NCBI GenBank assembly: GCA_964504025.1
Contig: CAZDCO010000017.1
Span: 1 to 28,028, forward strand
Direction: 5' to 3'
Length of the DNA stretch: 28,028 nucleotides
DNA from: Scatosoma sp964504025
Lineage (GTDB): Bacteria > Bacillota > Clostridia > Christensenellales > Borkfalkiaceae
The notes below the pieces were generated by a model. The model was not told where the DNA came from, did not search any database, and saw only the letters and a list, made by a program, of their open reading frames with translations. This document shows, piece by piece, positions 1 to 4,878 of this stretch. Position 1 is the first letter of the stretch. Each line of letters starts with the position of its first letter. Position numbers and translations under genes: made by a program.

Positions 1-6
1 CAACTG

Positions 7-54
7 TTTTTTCGCTCTTTTTTACATTTTTTTCGGCTTTTTTAAAGTTTTTTT
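7..54. other. Helically phased T-tracts (predicted curved DNA)
   Basis: Five runs of six or seven T lie at 7-12, 18-23, 27-33, 38-43 and 48-54, with centres about 10.4 bases apart, close to one helical turn. Such phasing is known to bend DNA. The array lies about 45 bases upstream of the promoter at 97-125 and could also serve a minus-strand promoter left of the window. A TTGACA in minus sense at 54-59 has no matching -10. Confidence 0.5.
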
Positions 55-96
55 GTCAATACGGGGCAAATCTTCCCTCGCGCTGCCTGCTACGGC

Positions 97-125
97 TTGA
101 CTTCTACGCGCGCGCGTGATACAAT
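97..125 (+). promoter_or_regulatory. Promoter for the 81-residue membrane protein
   Basis: TTGACT (97-102), a 17-base spacer and TACAAT (120-125), preceded by TGA that forms an extended -10. Transcription would start near 132 and run through two repeat copies before reaching the gene at 363, giving a leader of about 230 bases. Confidence 0.6.
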
Positions 126-168
126 ATATAATATATTATACGCGTATGCGTTACGGTACGGAAAAGGC

Positions 169-202
169 GAGATTGCTTCGTCGTTACACTCCTCGCAATG
201 AC
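169..202 (+). repeat. Family A short palindromic repeat (34 bp)
   Basis: Runs from GAGATTGC to GCAATGAC with CTTCGTCG and ACTCCTC in between; the ends can pair as ATTGC/GCAAT. Near-identical copies occur at 27758 and 27974, and in inverse orientation at 22623. It lies in the probable leader of the next gene. Confidence 0.85.
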
Positions 203-233
203 AGGGGAGCGGCGTTGCGAACGACAGTTTACC

Positions 234-288
234 GTCATTGCGAGGAGCGGTTTATTCGCCGTCATTGCAAGCGAAGCGCGGCAATCTC
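234..288 (-). repeat. Family A repeats, one partial and one full copy
   Basis: A partial copy (GTCATTGCGAGGAGCGG, from 234) is followed by a full copy at 261-288 that runs from GTCATTGC to GCAATCTC with a GCGAAGCGCG core. Both are in the opposite orientation to the copy at 169. Confidence 0.8.
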
Positions 289-362
289 TTACCCCTTCAC
301 CTCCACCGCACCTCAAAAACGCAAAACGCACGCCGCATAATCGGCGGCAAAGGAAAAAACTT

Positions 363-608
363 ATGTGGAAAACGTTACGAATCCTCTTCACCGTATTGTG
401 CGCCCTCTGCTTGGCGGCACTATTCCTCGTCGGCACGTTCGGCGATTTGCCTTGGCTGCTCGTTACTCTGCTCGCCGCGGCAATCTTTTTTGCACTCATG
501 CTCTTTTGTAAGCGCAAGCAGGAAAGTTTGGAACACCGCGACGATCCCCCTGCGCCCGATTTTATGAATACCGACGAAACGCCCACGCAAAACGACGAAG
601 AAAAATAA
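363..608 (+). CDS. Small two-pass membrane protein, unknown function
   Basis: Not recognised as a named family. The 81 residues start at ATG 363, with AAAGGA at 349-354 as ribosome binding site, 8 bases away. Reading frames that open further upstream run through the repeats and are not credible starts. Two hydrophobic segments (about residues 7-26 and 30-50) are joined by a short loop with an Asp and a Pro. A basic patch (KRK) follows, then an acidic, Pro-rich tail of about 25 residues ending in several Glu and Lys. By the positive-inside rule the tail should be cytoplasmic. The next gene is 94 bases on and has its own promoter, so they are probably separate units. Confidence 0.6.
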   Translation: MWKTLRILFTVLCALCLAALFLVGTFGDLPWLLVTLLAAAIFFALMLFCKRKQESLEHRDDPPAPDFMNTDETPTQNDEEK

Positions 609-641
609 TCGCACCGAACGGAAATTTTTTCCACGCGGTAC

Positions 642-670
642 TTGACAAATGAAGATATACATAGTATAAT
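642..670 (+). promoter_or_regulatory. Consensus promoter for the HdeD-like gene
   Basis: TTGACA (642-647), a 17-base spacer and TATAAT (665-670), a perfect consensus sigma-A type promoter. AAGGAG (688-693) lies 9 bases before the ATG at 703, so the leader is short, about 27 bases. Confidence 0.9.
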
Positions 671-702
671 TTTAGGCAAATCAAAACAAGGAGAAAACTA
701 TT

Positions 703-1197
703 ATGGCAAAGAAATCGAAAAAGACTGCAAAATGGCAGTTGCAGCTGACGACGAACAACCTTCTCACCTGCGCGCTGTACGCCGTAATCGGCATATTGCT
801 GATCGTGTTGAAGGGCGGCTCGTTGAGTATCCTGATGACGATCGTCGGCGCGTTATTTATCGTGGTGGGCATTATCGACGCCCTGCAAAACAAAGGCTTG
901 GTGAAAGGCGTCGCGGAAATGGTCGTCGGCGTATTGATTATCGTCTTCGGTTGGCTGATTGCCGATATCGTGTTGTTGGTATTCGGTATCGTATTGATCG
1001 TCAAGGGCGTTATGGAGACGTTGCAAAGATGTAAGCAAGGCTGGCAAGCACTCCTTTCCCCGATCGCAACGATCGTCGTCGGTATCCTGCTCGTCGTTGC
1101 AAAATGGGCGTTGATGGACGTTATGTGCATCGTTGCAGGTATCCTCTTCCTGATCGACGCGGTACTCGCGCTGTTCGGCAAGAAATTAAAGAAATAA
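703..1197 (+). CDS. HdeD/DUF308-like multi-pass membrane protein
   Basis: A 164-residue protein with a lysine-rich cytoplasmic start, then about six hydrophobic segments (roughly residues 22-37, 42-59, 68-84, 85-102, 114-130, 133-156) and a lysine-rich end. The segments repeat a pattern of Gly-rich helix, short charged turn (DALQNKG; METLQRCKQGW) and next helix. This is the organisation of the HdeD/DUF308 family, whose name comes from an E. coli acid-resistance protein; the molecular role is not established in most bacteria. The perfect promoter, strong ribosome binding site and downstream terminator suggest a well-expressed single-gene unit. Family assignment is by pattern, not by alignment. 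Confidence 0.7.
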   Translation: MAKKSKKTAKWQLQLTTNNLLTCALYAVIGILLIVLKGGSLSILMTIVGALFIVVGIIDALQNKGLVKGVAEMVVGVLIIVFGWLIADIVLLVFGIVLIVKGVMETLQRCKQGWQALLSPIATIVVGILLVVAKWALMDVMCIVAGILFLIDAVLALFGKKLKK

Positions 1198-1216
1198 TCG
1201 ACGCATAGCGTTCCCC

Positions 1217-1250
1217 CCCTCGTTCGGCGACGGACGAGGGTTTCTTTTTT
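1217..1250 (+). terminator. Intrinsic terminator of the HdeD-like gene
   Basis: Stem CCCTCGT (1217-1223) with ACGAGGG (1234-1240), then TTTCTTTTTT. It begins about 20 bases after the stop codon. Confidence 0.9.
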
Positions 1251-1292
1251 GCGGAACGTACATCGCGCACACGGAGTGTGCCGAAAGCGTAT

Positions 1293-1323
1293 AAAAAAAC
1301 CTGCTCGGAGTATTCCGAACAGG
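1293..1323 (-). terminator. Intrinsic terminator of the small lipoprotein gene
   Basis: Arms 1300-1309 and 1314-1323 pair over 10 positions with one C-A mismatch. The A-run at 1293-1299 gives a U-tract in minus sense. A T-run on the right (1325-1329) may let it also work in the plus sense. Confidence 0.8.
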
Positions 1324-1341
1324 CTTTTTCGTTTTTAGAGT

Positions 1342-1689
1342 TTATTTTTTGAGAACTACCGAGCCAACGAGGAAGTTTACGGTCAAAACGCCATCTTTTT
1401 CCGTTGCGTTGTACGTGATACCTTCGATCGTAATGGAAATTTCGTCGTCCTTTTCTTCCCAAGTACCCGTACCGTCCACAGAAATGACATCAACCTTTAC
1501 GTGTACGATCGCCGTTTTGTCGCCTTTCAACTCAACGTACGATTCGTTGTCTTCGTCAGTAATATCAAACGATACGAAACCGAGGTTATAGCTAACAGCC
1601 TTGTATTTGCCGGCCGTGCAGCCTACCAAACAAAATAGGCTGAGGATAACGGTTAAAAGCGAAACGAGAAATAATTTGACTTTCTTCAT
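1342..1689 (-). CDS. Small secreted lipoprotein, lipocalin-like fold suspected
   Basis: 115 residues. A Lys-containing N-terminus and hydrophobic core (residues 6-22) lead to the lipobox LVGC with Cys24 as lipidation site, so it should be anchored on the outer face of the membrane. The mature part of about 90 residues alternates short beta-like stretches, including GTWEEKDDEI and a C-terminal LTVNFLVG strand. This is typical of small lipocalin-like or DUF-type lipoproteins of Clostridia, where the substrate is usually unknown. GGAGGA (1696-1701) is 6 bases before the ATG. It has a consensus promoter and its own terminator, so it is a single-gene unit. Confidence 0.75.
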   Translation of the reverse strand: MKKVKLFLVSLLTVILSLFCLVGCTAGKYKAVSYNLGFVSFDITDEDNESYVELKGDKTAIVHVKVDVISVDGTGTWEEKDDEISITIEGITYNATEKDGVLTVNFLVGSVVLKK

Positions 1690-1721
1690 GATAAGTCCTC
1701 CATTTTATGTTTTGTAGAGCT

Positions 1722-1750
1722 ATTATAGCATAGCCCGTTCGCGTTGTCAA
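1722..1750 (-). promoter_or_regulatory. Consensus promoter for the small lipoprotein gene
   Basis: In minus sense: TTGACA (1750-1745), 17-base spacer, TATAAT (1727-1722). Both hexamers are perfect, and the start codon is about 33 bases further on. Confidence 0.9.
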
Positions 1751-1869
1751 GGGTTTTATACAAAAAGGTCATAATAAAATATGACTTTTTTACACGCGTA
1801 CCCGCCTACGGTTTTCGCCGTTCGTCGCATACCTGCCCCGCTCCTTTTCGTTTTGCGTTCGCGAAAAGC

Positions 1870-1905
1870 GAGATTGCCGCGCGGCGTTCCACCGCTCGCA
1901 ATGAC
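1870..1905 (+). repeat. Family A repeat
   Basis: GAGATTGC ... GCAATGAC with a GCGCGG core and an extra TTCCACC in the middle. Confidence 0.75.
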
Positions 1906-1945
1906 GGTAAACAAATCGCCGCGCAATAACGGGTGGCGGAAACGA

Positions 1946-2043
1946 AAAGCGTTCAGTTGCAAGCAAGGCAAGGAGCGGCGAACGAGCGTACACGGAAGTA
2001 CGTGAGTGAGCCGCGACGACGGCATTGCGCCGCAAATCAACGC
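1946..2043 (+). repeat. Family B ~100-bp palindromic element, copy A
   Basis: Starts AAAGCGTTCAGTTGCAA and ends GCGCCGCAAATCAACGC, as in the copies at 22752 and 22862. The centre folds as GCGTAC (1986-1991), loop ACGGAA, GTACGT (1998-2003). An outer stem GCGGC (1975-1979) pairs with GCCGC (2010-2014). In the other copies this outer stem is GCCGT/ACGGC, so two base pairs have changed in a compensatory way. Confidence 0.8.
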
Positions 2044-2073
2044 CGCGCAATAACGGAGCGACGCGGCAATACT

Positions 2074-2107
2074 GTCGTTGCGAGGAGTATCACGACGAAA
2101 CAATCTC
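2074..2107 (-). repeat. Family A repeat, degenerate
   Basis: GTCGTTGCGAGGAG ... ACGACGAAACAATCTC differs from the copy at 22623 at a few positions. Confidence 0.7.
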
Positions 2108-2132
2108 GTGCCGCATTACCGAAACCCAACAA

Positions 2133-2160
2133 GAGATTGCCGCGCTTCGCTCGCAATGAC
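2133..2160 (+). repeat. Family A repeat, short form
   Basis: GAGATTGCCGCGCTTCGC followed by TCGCAATGAC; the reverse complement is nearly the copy at 261-288. Confidence 0.85.
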
Positions 2161-2271
2161 GGTAAACAAACCGCGCCGCGCAATGACAGGGTGGCAGCGC
2201 GCAACAACAAAAAACGCCACCCGAAACGACGGCGCGACGACACTCCCCGACCGCCGCACGCCGCGGCGAAC

Positions 2272-2304
2272 AAAAAAGTAAATCTCCGCTTTACAACGGA
2301 GATC
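2272..2304 (-). terminator. Intrinsic terminator of the candidate structured RNA
   Basis: In minus sense ATCTCCG (2303-2297) pairs with CGGAGAT (2288-2282) around an 8-base loop, followed by TTACTTTTTT (A-run 2272-2277 on plus). It sits about 690 bases downstream of the promoter at 2997-3024, with no ordinary gene between. Confidence 0.85.
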
Positions 2305-2409
2305 GTATTTTCATATTCAGTTGTGGAGCGTTTCCCTTTTCGTTCTACCCGTTGTTGCAAGCCATACGCTGCGTGCCGACCCATTCGTCGCTAAAAATTC
2401 GGGTTTCTT

Positions 2410-2442
2410 TTATTTTTGTACGCCCTTGATAACGTAGTTCAT
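2410..2442 (-). CDS. Possible 10-residue micro-ORF inside the RNA
   Basis: ATG to TAA, 10 codons (MNYVIKGVQK), starting 7 bases after the stop of the 18-codon frame and in another frame. A GAGG lies 10 bases upstream. The start codon overlaps the motif ACTCCGATG, which occurs in similar form at 2925-2933 and 2572-2580, so the ATG may simply be part of a structural motif. Too short to judge by coding statistics. Confidence 0.25.
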   Translation of the reverse strand: MNYVIKGVQK

Positions 2443-2449
2443 CGGAGTG

Positions 2450-2506
2450 TTACCTCGCTTTTTCTTGTTTGTTAAAGTACCGTTTTGCTACGCTGTTTCT
2501 GTTCAT
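2450..2506 (-). CDS. Possible 18-residue peptide with perfect Shine-Dalgarno
   Basis: AAGGAGGTG (2520-2512) matches the anti-Shine-Dalgarno over nine bases. The core AAGGAGG ends 7 bases before an ATG that opens an 18-codon frame ending in TAA (MNRNSVAKRYFNKQEKAR). The peptide would be strongly basic and hydrophilic, with no membrane segment. It lies in the 3' third of the candidate RNA, about 485 nt from its 5' end. Either the RNA is a dual-function or messenger RNA, or the purine run is structural. No family recognised. Confidence 0.4.
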   Translation of the reverse strand: MNRNSVAKRYFNKQEKAR

Positions 2507-2996
2507 CGTCGCACCTCCTTTAACTCGTTTTCTTTTTTACCGTCCGATTTTTCCATCGGCTAACATTAGTACGTCGGAGTGTCATTCGTACAAGTCATTC
2601 GATTTGTACCTCGCCTCGTTTATTTTCCGCAGCTATCGTGCTACGGCTACGCTTTTCCGATCGCTCGCCTAAATTTCGTCAAATTTTTCGGCTTTCGAGT
2701 GATATCGAAACCAGTCCGCTTTGTATCGCGCCGAGTACCTACCGAAATTCCGTCGAATTTCCATTTGCCCCGTTCAAGAGTGCTTTCGATATTTGCGTTT
2801 TCTTTTAGGCGTTTGCCCTAACGTGGGAAGGAATCATCGCTTTTCGTACCCTCCTTTTCCTCTAACGATTTTTCGCCGTATCCCTACGGCACTTTCGTCG
2901 AACCTTTCGACAATCTTATCCGTGCATCGGAGTTTCTCCCTTGTTTTTTGTTGCTTTCAACCGTTTTTTGTTCGGTTCTTTCTTTTTTGTACCTTT

Positions 2997-3024
2997 ATTA
3001 TAGCACCGTTTTTTCATTTGTCAA
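2997..3024 (-). promoter_or_regulatory. Strong promoter of the candidate structured RNA
   Basis: In minus sense TTGACA (3024-3019), 16-base spacer, TATAAT (3002-2997). Upstream, 3029-3065 is a series of phased A-tracts in minus sense, suited to act as an UP element. Expected start is near 2991. Confidence 0.88.
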
Positions 3025-3028
3025 GAGG

Positions 3029-3065
3029 TTTTTGAAAAATTTTTTGAATTTTTTGAAATTTTTTT
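3029..3065. other. Phased A/T-tracts upstream of the RNA promoter
   Basis: T-runs at 3029-3033, 3040-3045, 3049-3054 and 3059-3065, with centres about 10 bases apart, begin 5 bases upstream of the minus-strand -35. This layout is known from strong promoters with UP elements and curved DNA. Confidence 0.6.
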
Positions 3066-3069
3066 GAGT

Positions 3070-3099
3070 GAGATTGCCACGCCTGCGGCTCGCAATGAC
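3070..3099 (+). repeat. Family A repeat
   Basis: GAGATTGCCACGCC ... GGCTCGCAATGAC, nearly identical to the copy at 22678-22707. It lies between the mreB-like terminator and the promoter region of the candidate RNA. Confidence 0.85.
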
Positions 3100-3135
3100 G
3101 GGAAACAAACCGCAACGCGCACTCTGCGCGGCAAA

Positions 3136-3172
3136 GAAAAAAGGAAGTGCTCTTCCGAGCGCTCCCTCTTCC
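3136..3172 (-). terminator. Terminator of the mreB-like gene
   Basis: In minus sense GGAAG (3172-3168) pairs with CTTCC (3147-3143). An inner GCTC/GAGC stem (3157-3160 with 3149-3152) caps it, and a U-run follows (A-run 3136-3142 on plus, one G excluded). Confidence 0.75.
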
Positions 3173-3177
3173 TTCGT

Positions 3178-4182
3178 TTATTCCGATTCTTTCCCGTACG
3201 CCGCCAACAACGCCTTATCGCGAATCAACGCGCCGCCGCCGCGCACCGTGGCAAACTGCGGTTCTTCGCAAACGTAATAGCGCATTTCCAAGCACCTGCC
3301 GATATACGCCGCCACGCCGGGGATCTTCATGACGCCGCCCGTCAGGAACACTCCGTTCCGATTGACCGTCGCCGCCACTTCCGCAGGCAACTTTCGCAAC
3401 ACCGCCACCGCGTATTCTAATATCTTATCCACGTAAGTGCGGATACAATCGGACAACTCCGCCGCCTGCACGCTGACTGCCGACGGGCGACAGGTATCCG
3501 CCGCACTCCCTTCCGCCACCATTGCGCCGCGCGCGTCGCCGAGGGTGCATATCGCGTTTTTCAGGCGTTCCGCCGTCAACGCGCCAATCTTCAAATTATA
3601 CGTGCGCAACACGCGCGCGATAATGTTCGCATCCATATTGTTGCCGCCGACGTTCATAGACAGCCCTGCGATAATTCCGTCTCCCGATACGACCGCCACG
3701 TTCGTCGTGCCGCCGCCGATATCGATACAAAATACGGGATCAGAGTCGCTGACGATCGCGCCGCAACCGAGTGCGGCAAGATACGGTTGCTCTACGAAAT
3801 GTACTTTTTTCAGTCCGCATTCTTCGGCGAGCAAGGCGTAATCGGACAAGAGGGAAGCGGACGCGCCGCAAGGCACGCTGAAAAGAACTTGGGTACGCTT
3901 CAACAGCGAAGGTTTCATATCCACGCGCGACAAAAAGGCTTTGAGCATCGCCGCTGCCAAGGGCAAATCGACGATCTCGCCCTCGTAGACGGGATAGATA
4001 ATGCTCGTGAACTCCGCCGTTTTGCCTATTAAGTTTTTCGCTTCTTTTCCGATCGCTTTCAGCGTTCTATCCGCGCCGACGACCGCCACGCAGGACGGTT
4101 CGGCAAGCACGATACCGCTGCTCGTATCCGCGCGGTATATCTTCGTCATCGACGACCCGAAATCGATTGCCAACTTCCACAT
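3178..4182 (-). CDS. mreB: MreB-like actin-family cytoskeletal protein
   Basis: 334 residues, the usual length for MreB. It carries the actin/Hsp70 ATPase motifs: phosphate-1 DFGSSMTK (residues 7-14), EQP with Glu131 at the position of the hydrolysis-linked Glu, phosphate-2 DIGGGTTN (154-161) and the adenosine motif TGGVMKIPG (281-289). The N-terminus lacks the classical MreB opening (DLGTANTLVY), so it is a divergent member. MreB filaments sit under the membrane and guide lateral wall synthesis. It follows maf on the same strand, a common neighbour of mreB. No mreC or mreD follows; a terminator comes at once. A GGGAG lies 10 bases before the ATG. An Mbl/MreBH-type paralogue or another actin-like protein is possible. 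Confidence 0.8.
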   Translation of the reverse strand: MWKLAIDFGSSMTKIYRADTSSGIVLAEPSCVAVVGADRTLKAIGKEAKNLIGKTAEFTSIIYPVYEGEIVDLPLAAAMLKAFLSRVDMKPSLLKRTQVLFSVPCGASASLLSDYALLAEECGLKKVHFVEQPYLAALGCGAIVSDSDPVFCIDIGGGTTNVAVVSGDGIIAGLSMNVGGNNMDANIIARVLRTYNLKIGALTAERLKNAICTLGDARGAMVAEGSAADTCRPSAVSVQAAELSDCIRTYVDKILEYAVAVLRKLPAEVAATVNRNGVFLTGGVMKIPGVAAYIGRCLEMRYYVCEEPQFATVRGGGALIRDKALLAAYGKESE

Positions 4183-4256
4183 AGCCCAATCTCCCGTTCT
4201 TTTTCAACGCATACCTGCCCCGTCCGTTTTAACAACGAGACGTACCACGTACGCGT

Positions 4257-4811
4257 TTATATATCCTTTAATATTTCCCGACACAATTCGACGGGCAAGC
4301 CCACGACATTCGAGTAGCTCCCCCGTATTCCTTTCACCAAACCGCCGTCCTGTATGCCGTACGCGCCCGCTTTATCCATCGGCGAACCGCCGCGGACGTA
4401 TTCGGCGATATATTCGGGCGAAAGTTTTTCAAACTCCACTTCGGTACGCGCCGCGGCAAGCCGCTCGCGCCCGTCGGGCAACGACACGCATACCCCCGTG
4501 AACACTTCGTGTGTACGGTTAGACAACGCGGTGAGCATACGTACGGCGTCCGCTTCGTCCTTCGGCTTTCCCAGCACGATGCCGTCCAACGCCACGACGG
4601 TATCCGCACCCAACACGCCCTTACCGCGCGCTTGCGGCAACGCCGCCACTTCACGCGCCTTTTGCCTTGCCAACGCCTTGACGAGTGCCTCGGGGGAAAG
4701 TCCTTCCTCCGCGCGTTCCTCGCCCTTGGCAGGAATAATCTCAAAATCGTCTATCAGCTCGTGCAGCAGCTCCTTACGCCGCGGCGACGCGCTTGCCAAA
4801 ATCCATTGCAC
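4257..4811 (-). CDS. maf: Maf-family nucleotide pyrophosphatase
   Basis: 184 residues, full length for the family. Maf proteins hydrolyse dTTP, UTP or modified nucleoside triphosphates to monophosphates and are linked to house-cleaning of nucleotide pools and to septum formation. Motifs: ASASPRR (6-12), GADTVV with Asp70 as catalytic residue (68-73), GKP (81-83), SPMDKAGAYGIQ (143-154) and YSNVVGLP near the C-terminus. The SPMDKAGAYGIQ signature points to the dTTP/UTP-specific subgroup. The start is GTG at 4811; the only nearby ATG is out of frame. It lies between the Ppx/GppA gene and the mreB-like gene; a hairpin terminator precedes it, so it depends on read-through or on a promoter I could not identify. 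Confidence 0.92.
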   Translation of the reverse strand: MQWILASASPRRKELLHELIDDFEIIPAKGEERAEEGLSPEALVKALARQKAREVAALPQARGKGVLGADTVVALDGIVLGKPKDEADAVRMLTALSNRTHEVFTGVCVSLPDGRERLAAARTEVEFEKLSPEYIAEYVRGGSPMDKAGAYGIQDGGLVKGIRGSYSNVVGLPVELCREILKDI

Positions 4812-4830
4812 CCTATCTTCTCTCCCGTGA

Positions 4831-4870
4831 TAAAAAGAAAACCGCTCGTCCGCTTATGCCGACGAGCGGT
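4831..4870 (-). terminator. Strong hairpin terminator between ppx and maf
   Basis: In minus sense ACCGCTCGTC (4870-4861) pairs perfectly over 10 bp with GACGAGCGGT (4850-4841), followed by TTTTCTTTTT. It starts about 8 bases after the ppx stop codon, and the maf start lies 20 bases beyond its end. Confidence 0.9.
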
Positions 4871-4878
4871 GCTTCGCT

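Larger units (their letters stand above)
1751..2271. other. Non-coding stretch built of dispersed repeats
   Basis: No credible gene on either strand. It holds family A repeats (1870, 2074, 2133), one family B element (1946-2043), and degenerate fragments such as repeated CGCGCAATAACGG and CGCGCAATGACAGG near 1920, 2045 and 2175. Open frames here translate to Arg-rich strings made of the repeats and are not genes. Confidence 0.7.
2272..2991 (-). ncRNA. Candidate large structured non-coding RNA (~720 nt)
   Basis: Seen directly: a near-consensus promoter (2997-3024) and an intrinsic terminator bracket about 720 nt with no long minus-strand frame. The transcript is purine-rich and tiled with local hairpins. 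In plus coordinates these are 2959-2977 (AACCG stem), 2895-2913 (8 bp), 2875-2890 (6 bp, GGGA loop), 2805-2821, 2744-2761 (7 bp, GACG loop), 2671-2686 (6 bp, GACG loop), 2627-2646 (7 bp), 2588-2609 (6 bp) and 2544-2559 (5 bp). Longer-range pairs are possible, for example TCGGC at 2730-2734 with GCCGA at 2688-2692. Known bacterial RNAs of this size include OLE, ROOL and GOLLD; I cannot match it to any of them by eye. It lacks the 3' tRNA-like end of tmRNA and I see no RNase P or group II intron core. Alternative reading: a long leader for the short frames at 2450-2506 and 2410-2442. Confidence 0.65.

Noticed and set aside
2272..2991. tmRNA, RNase P RNA or group II intron as identity of the structured RNA
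   Set aside because: No tRNA-like 3' end with a T-loop and CCA, no RNase P core sequence, no domain V hairpin and no intron-encoded protein were seen.
2469..3035. Overlapping plus-strand frames of 67 to 104 codons opposite the candidate RNA
   Set aside because: They overlap each other in different frames, lack ribosome binding sites, and encode Phe/Arg/Ser-rich strings expected from a pyrimidine-rich complement of a purine-rich RNA. Promoter and terminator both face the minus strand.
4183..4256. Promoter between maf and the mreB-like gene
   Set aside because: Only a weak TTGTTA/TATGCG pair at 16 bases was found; not convincing enough to list.
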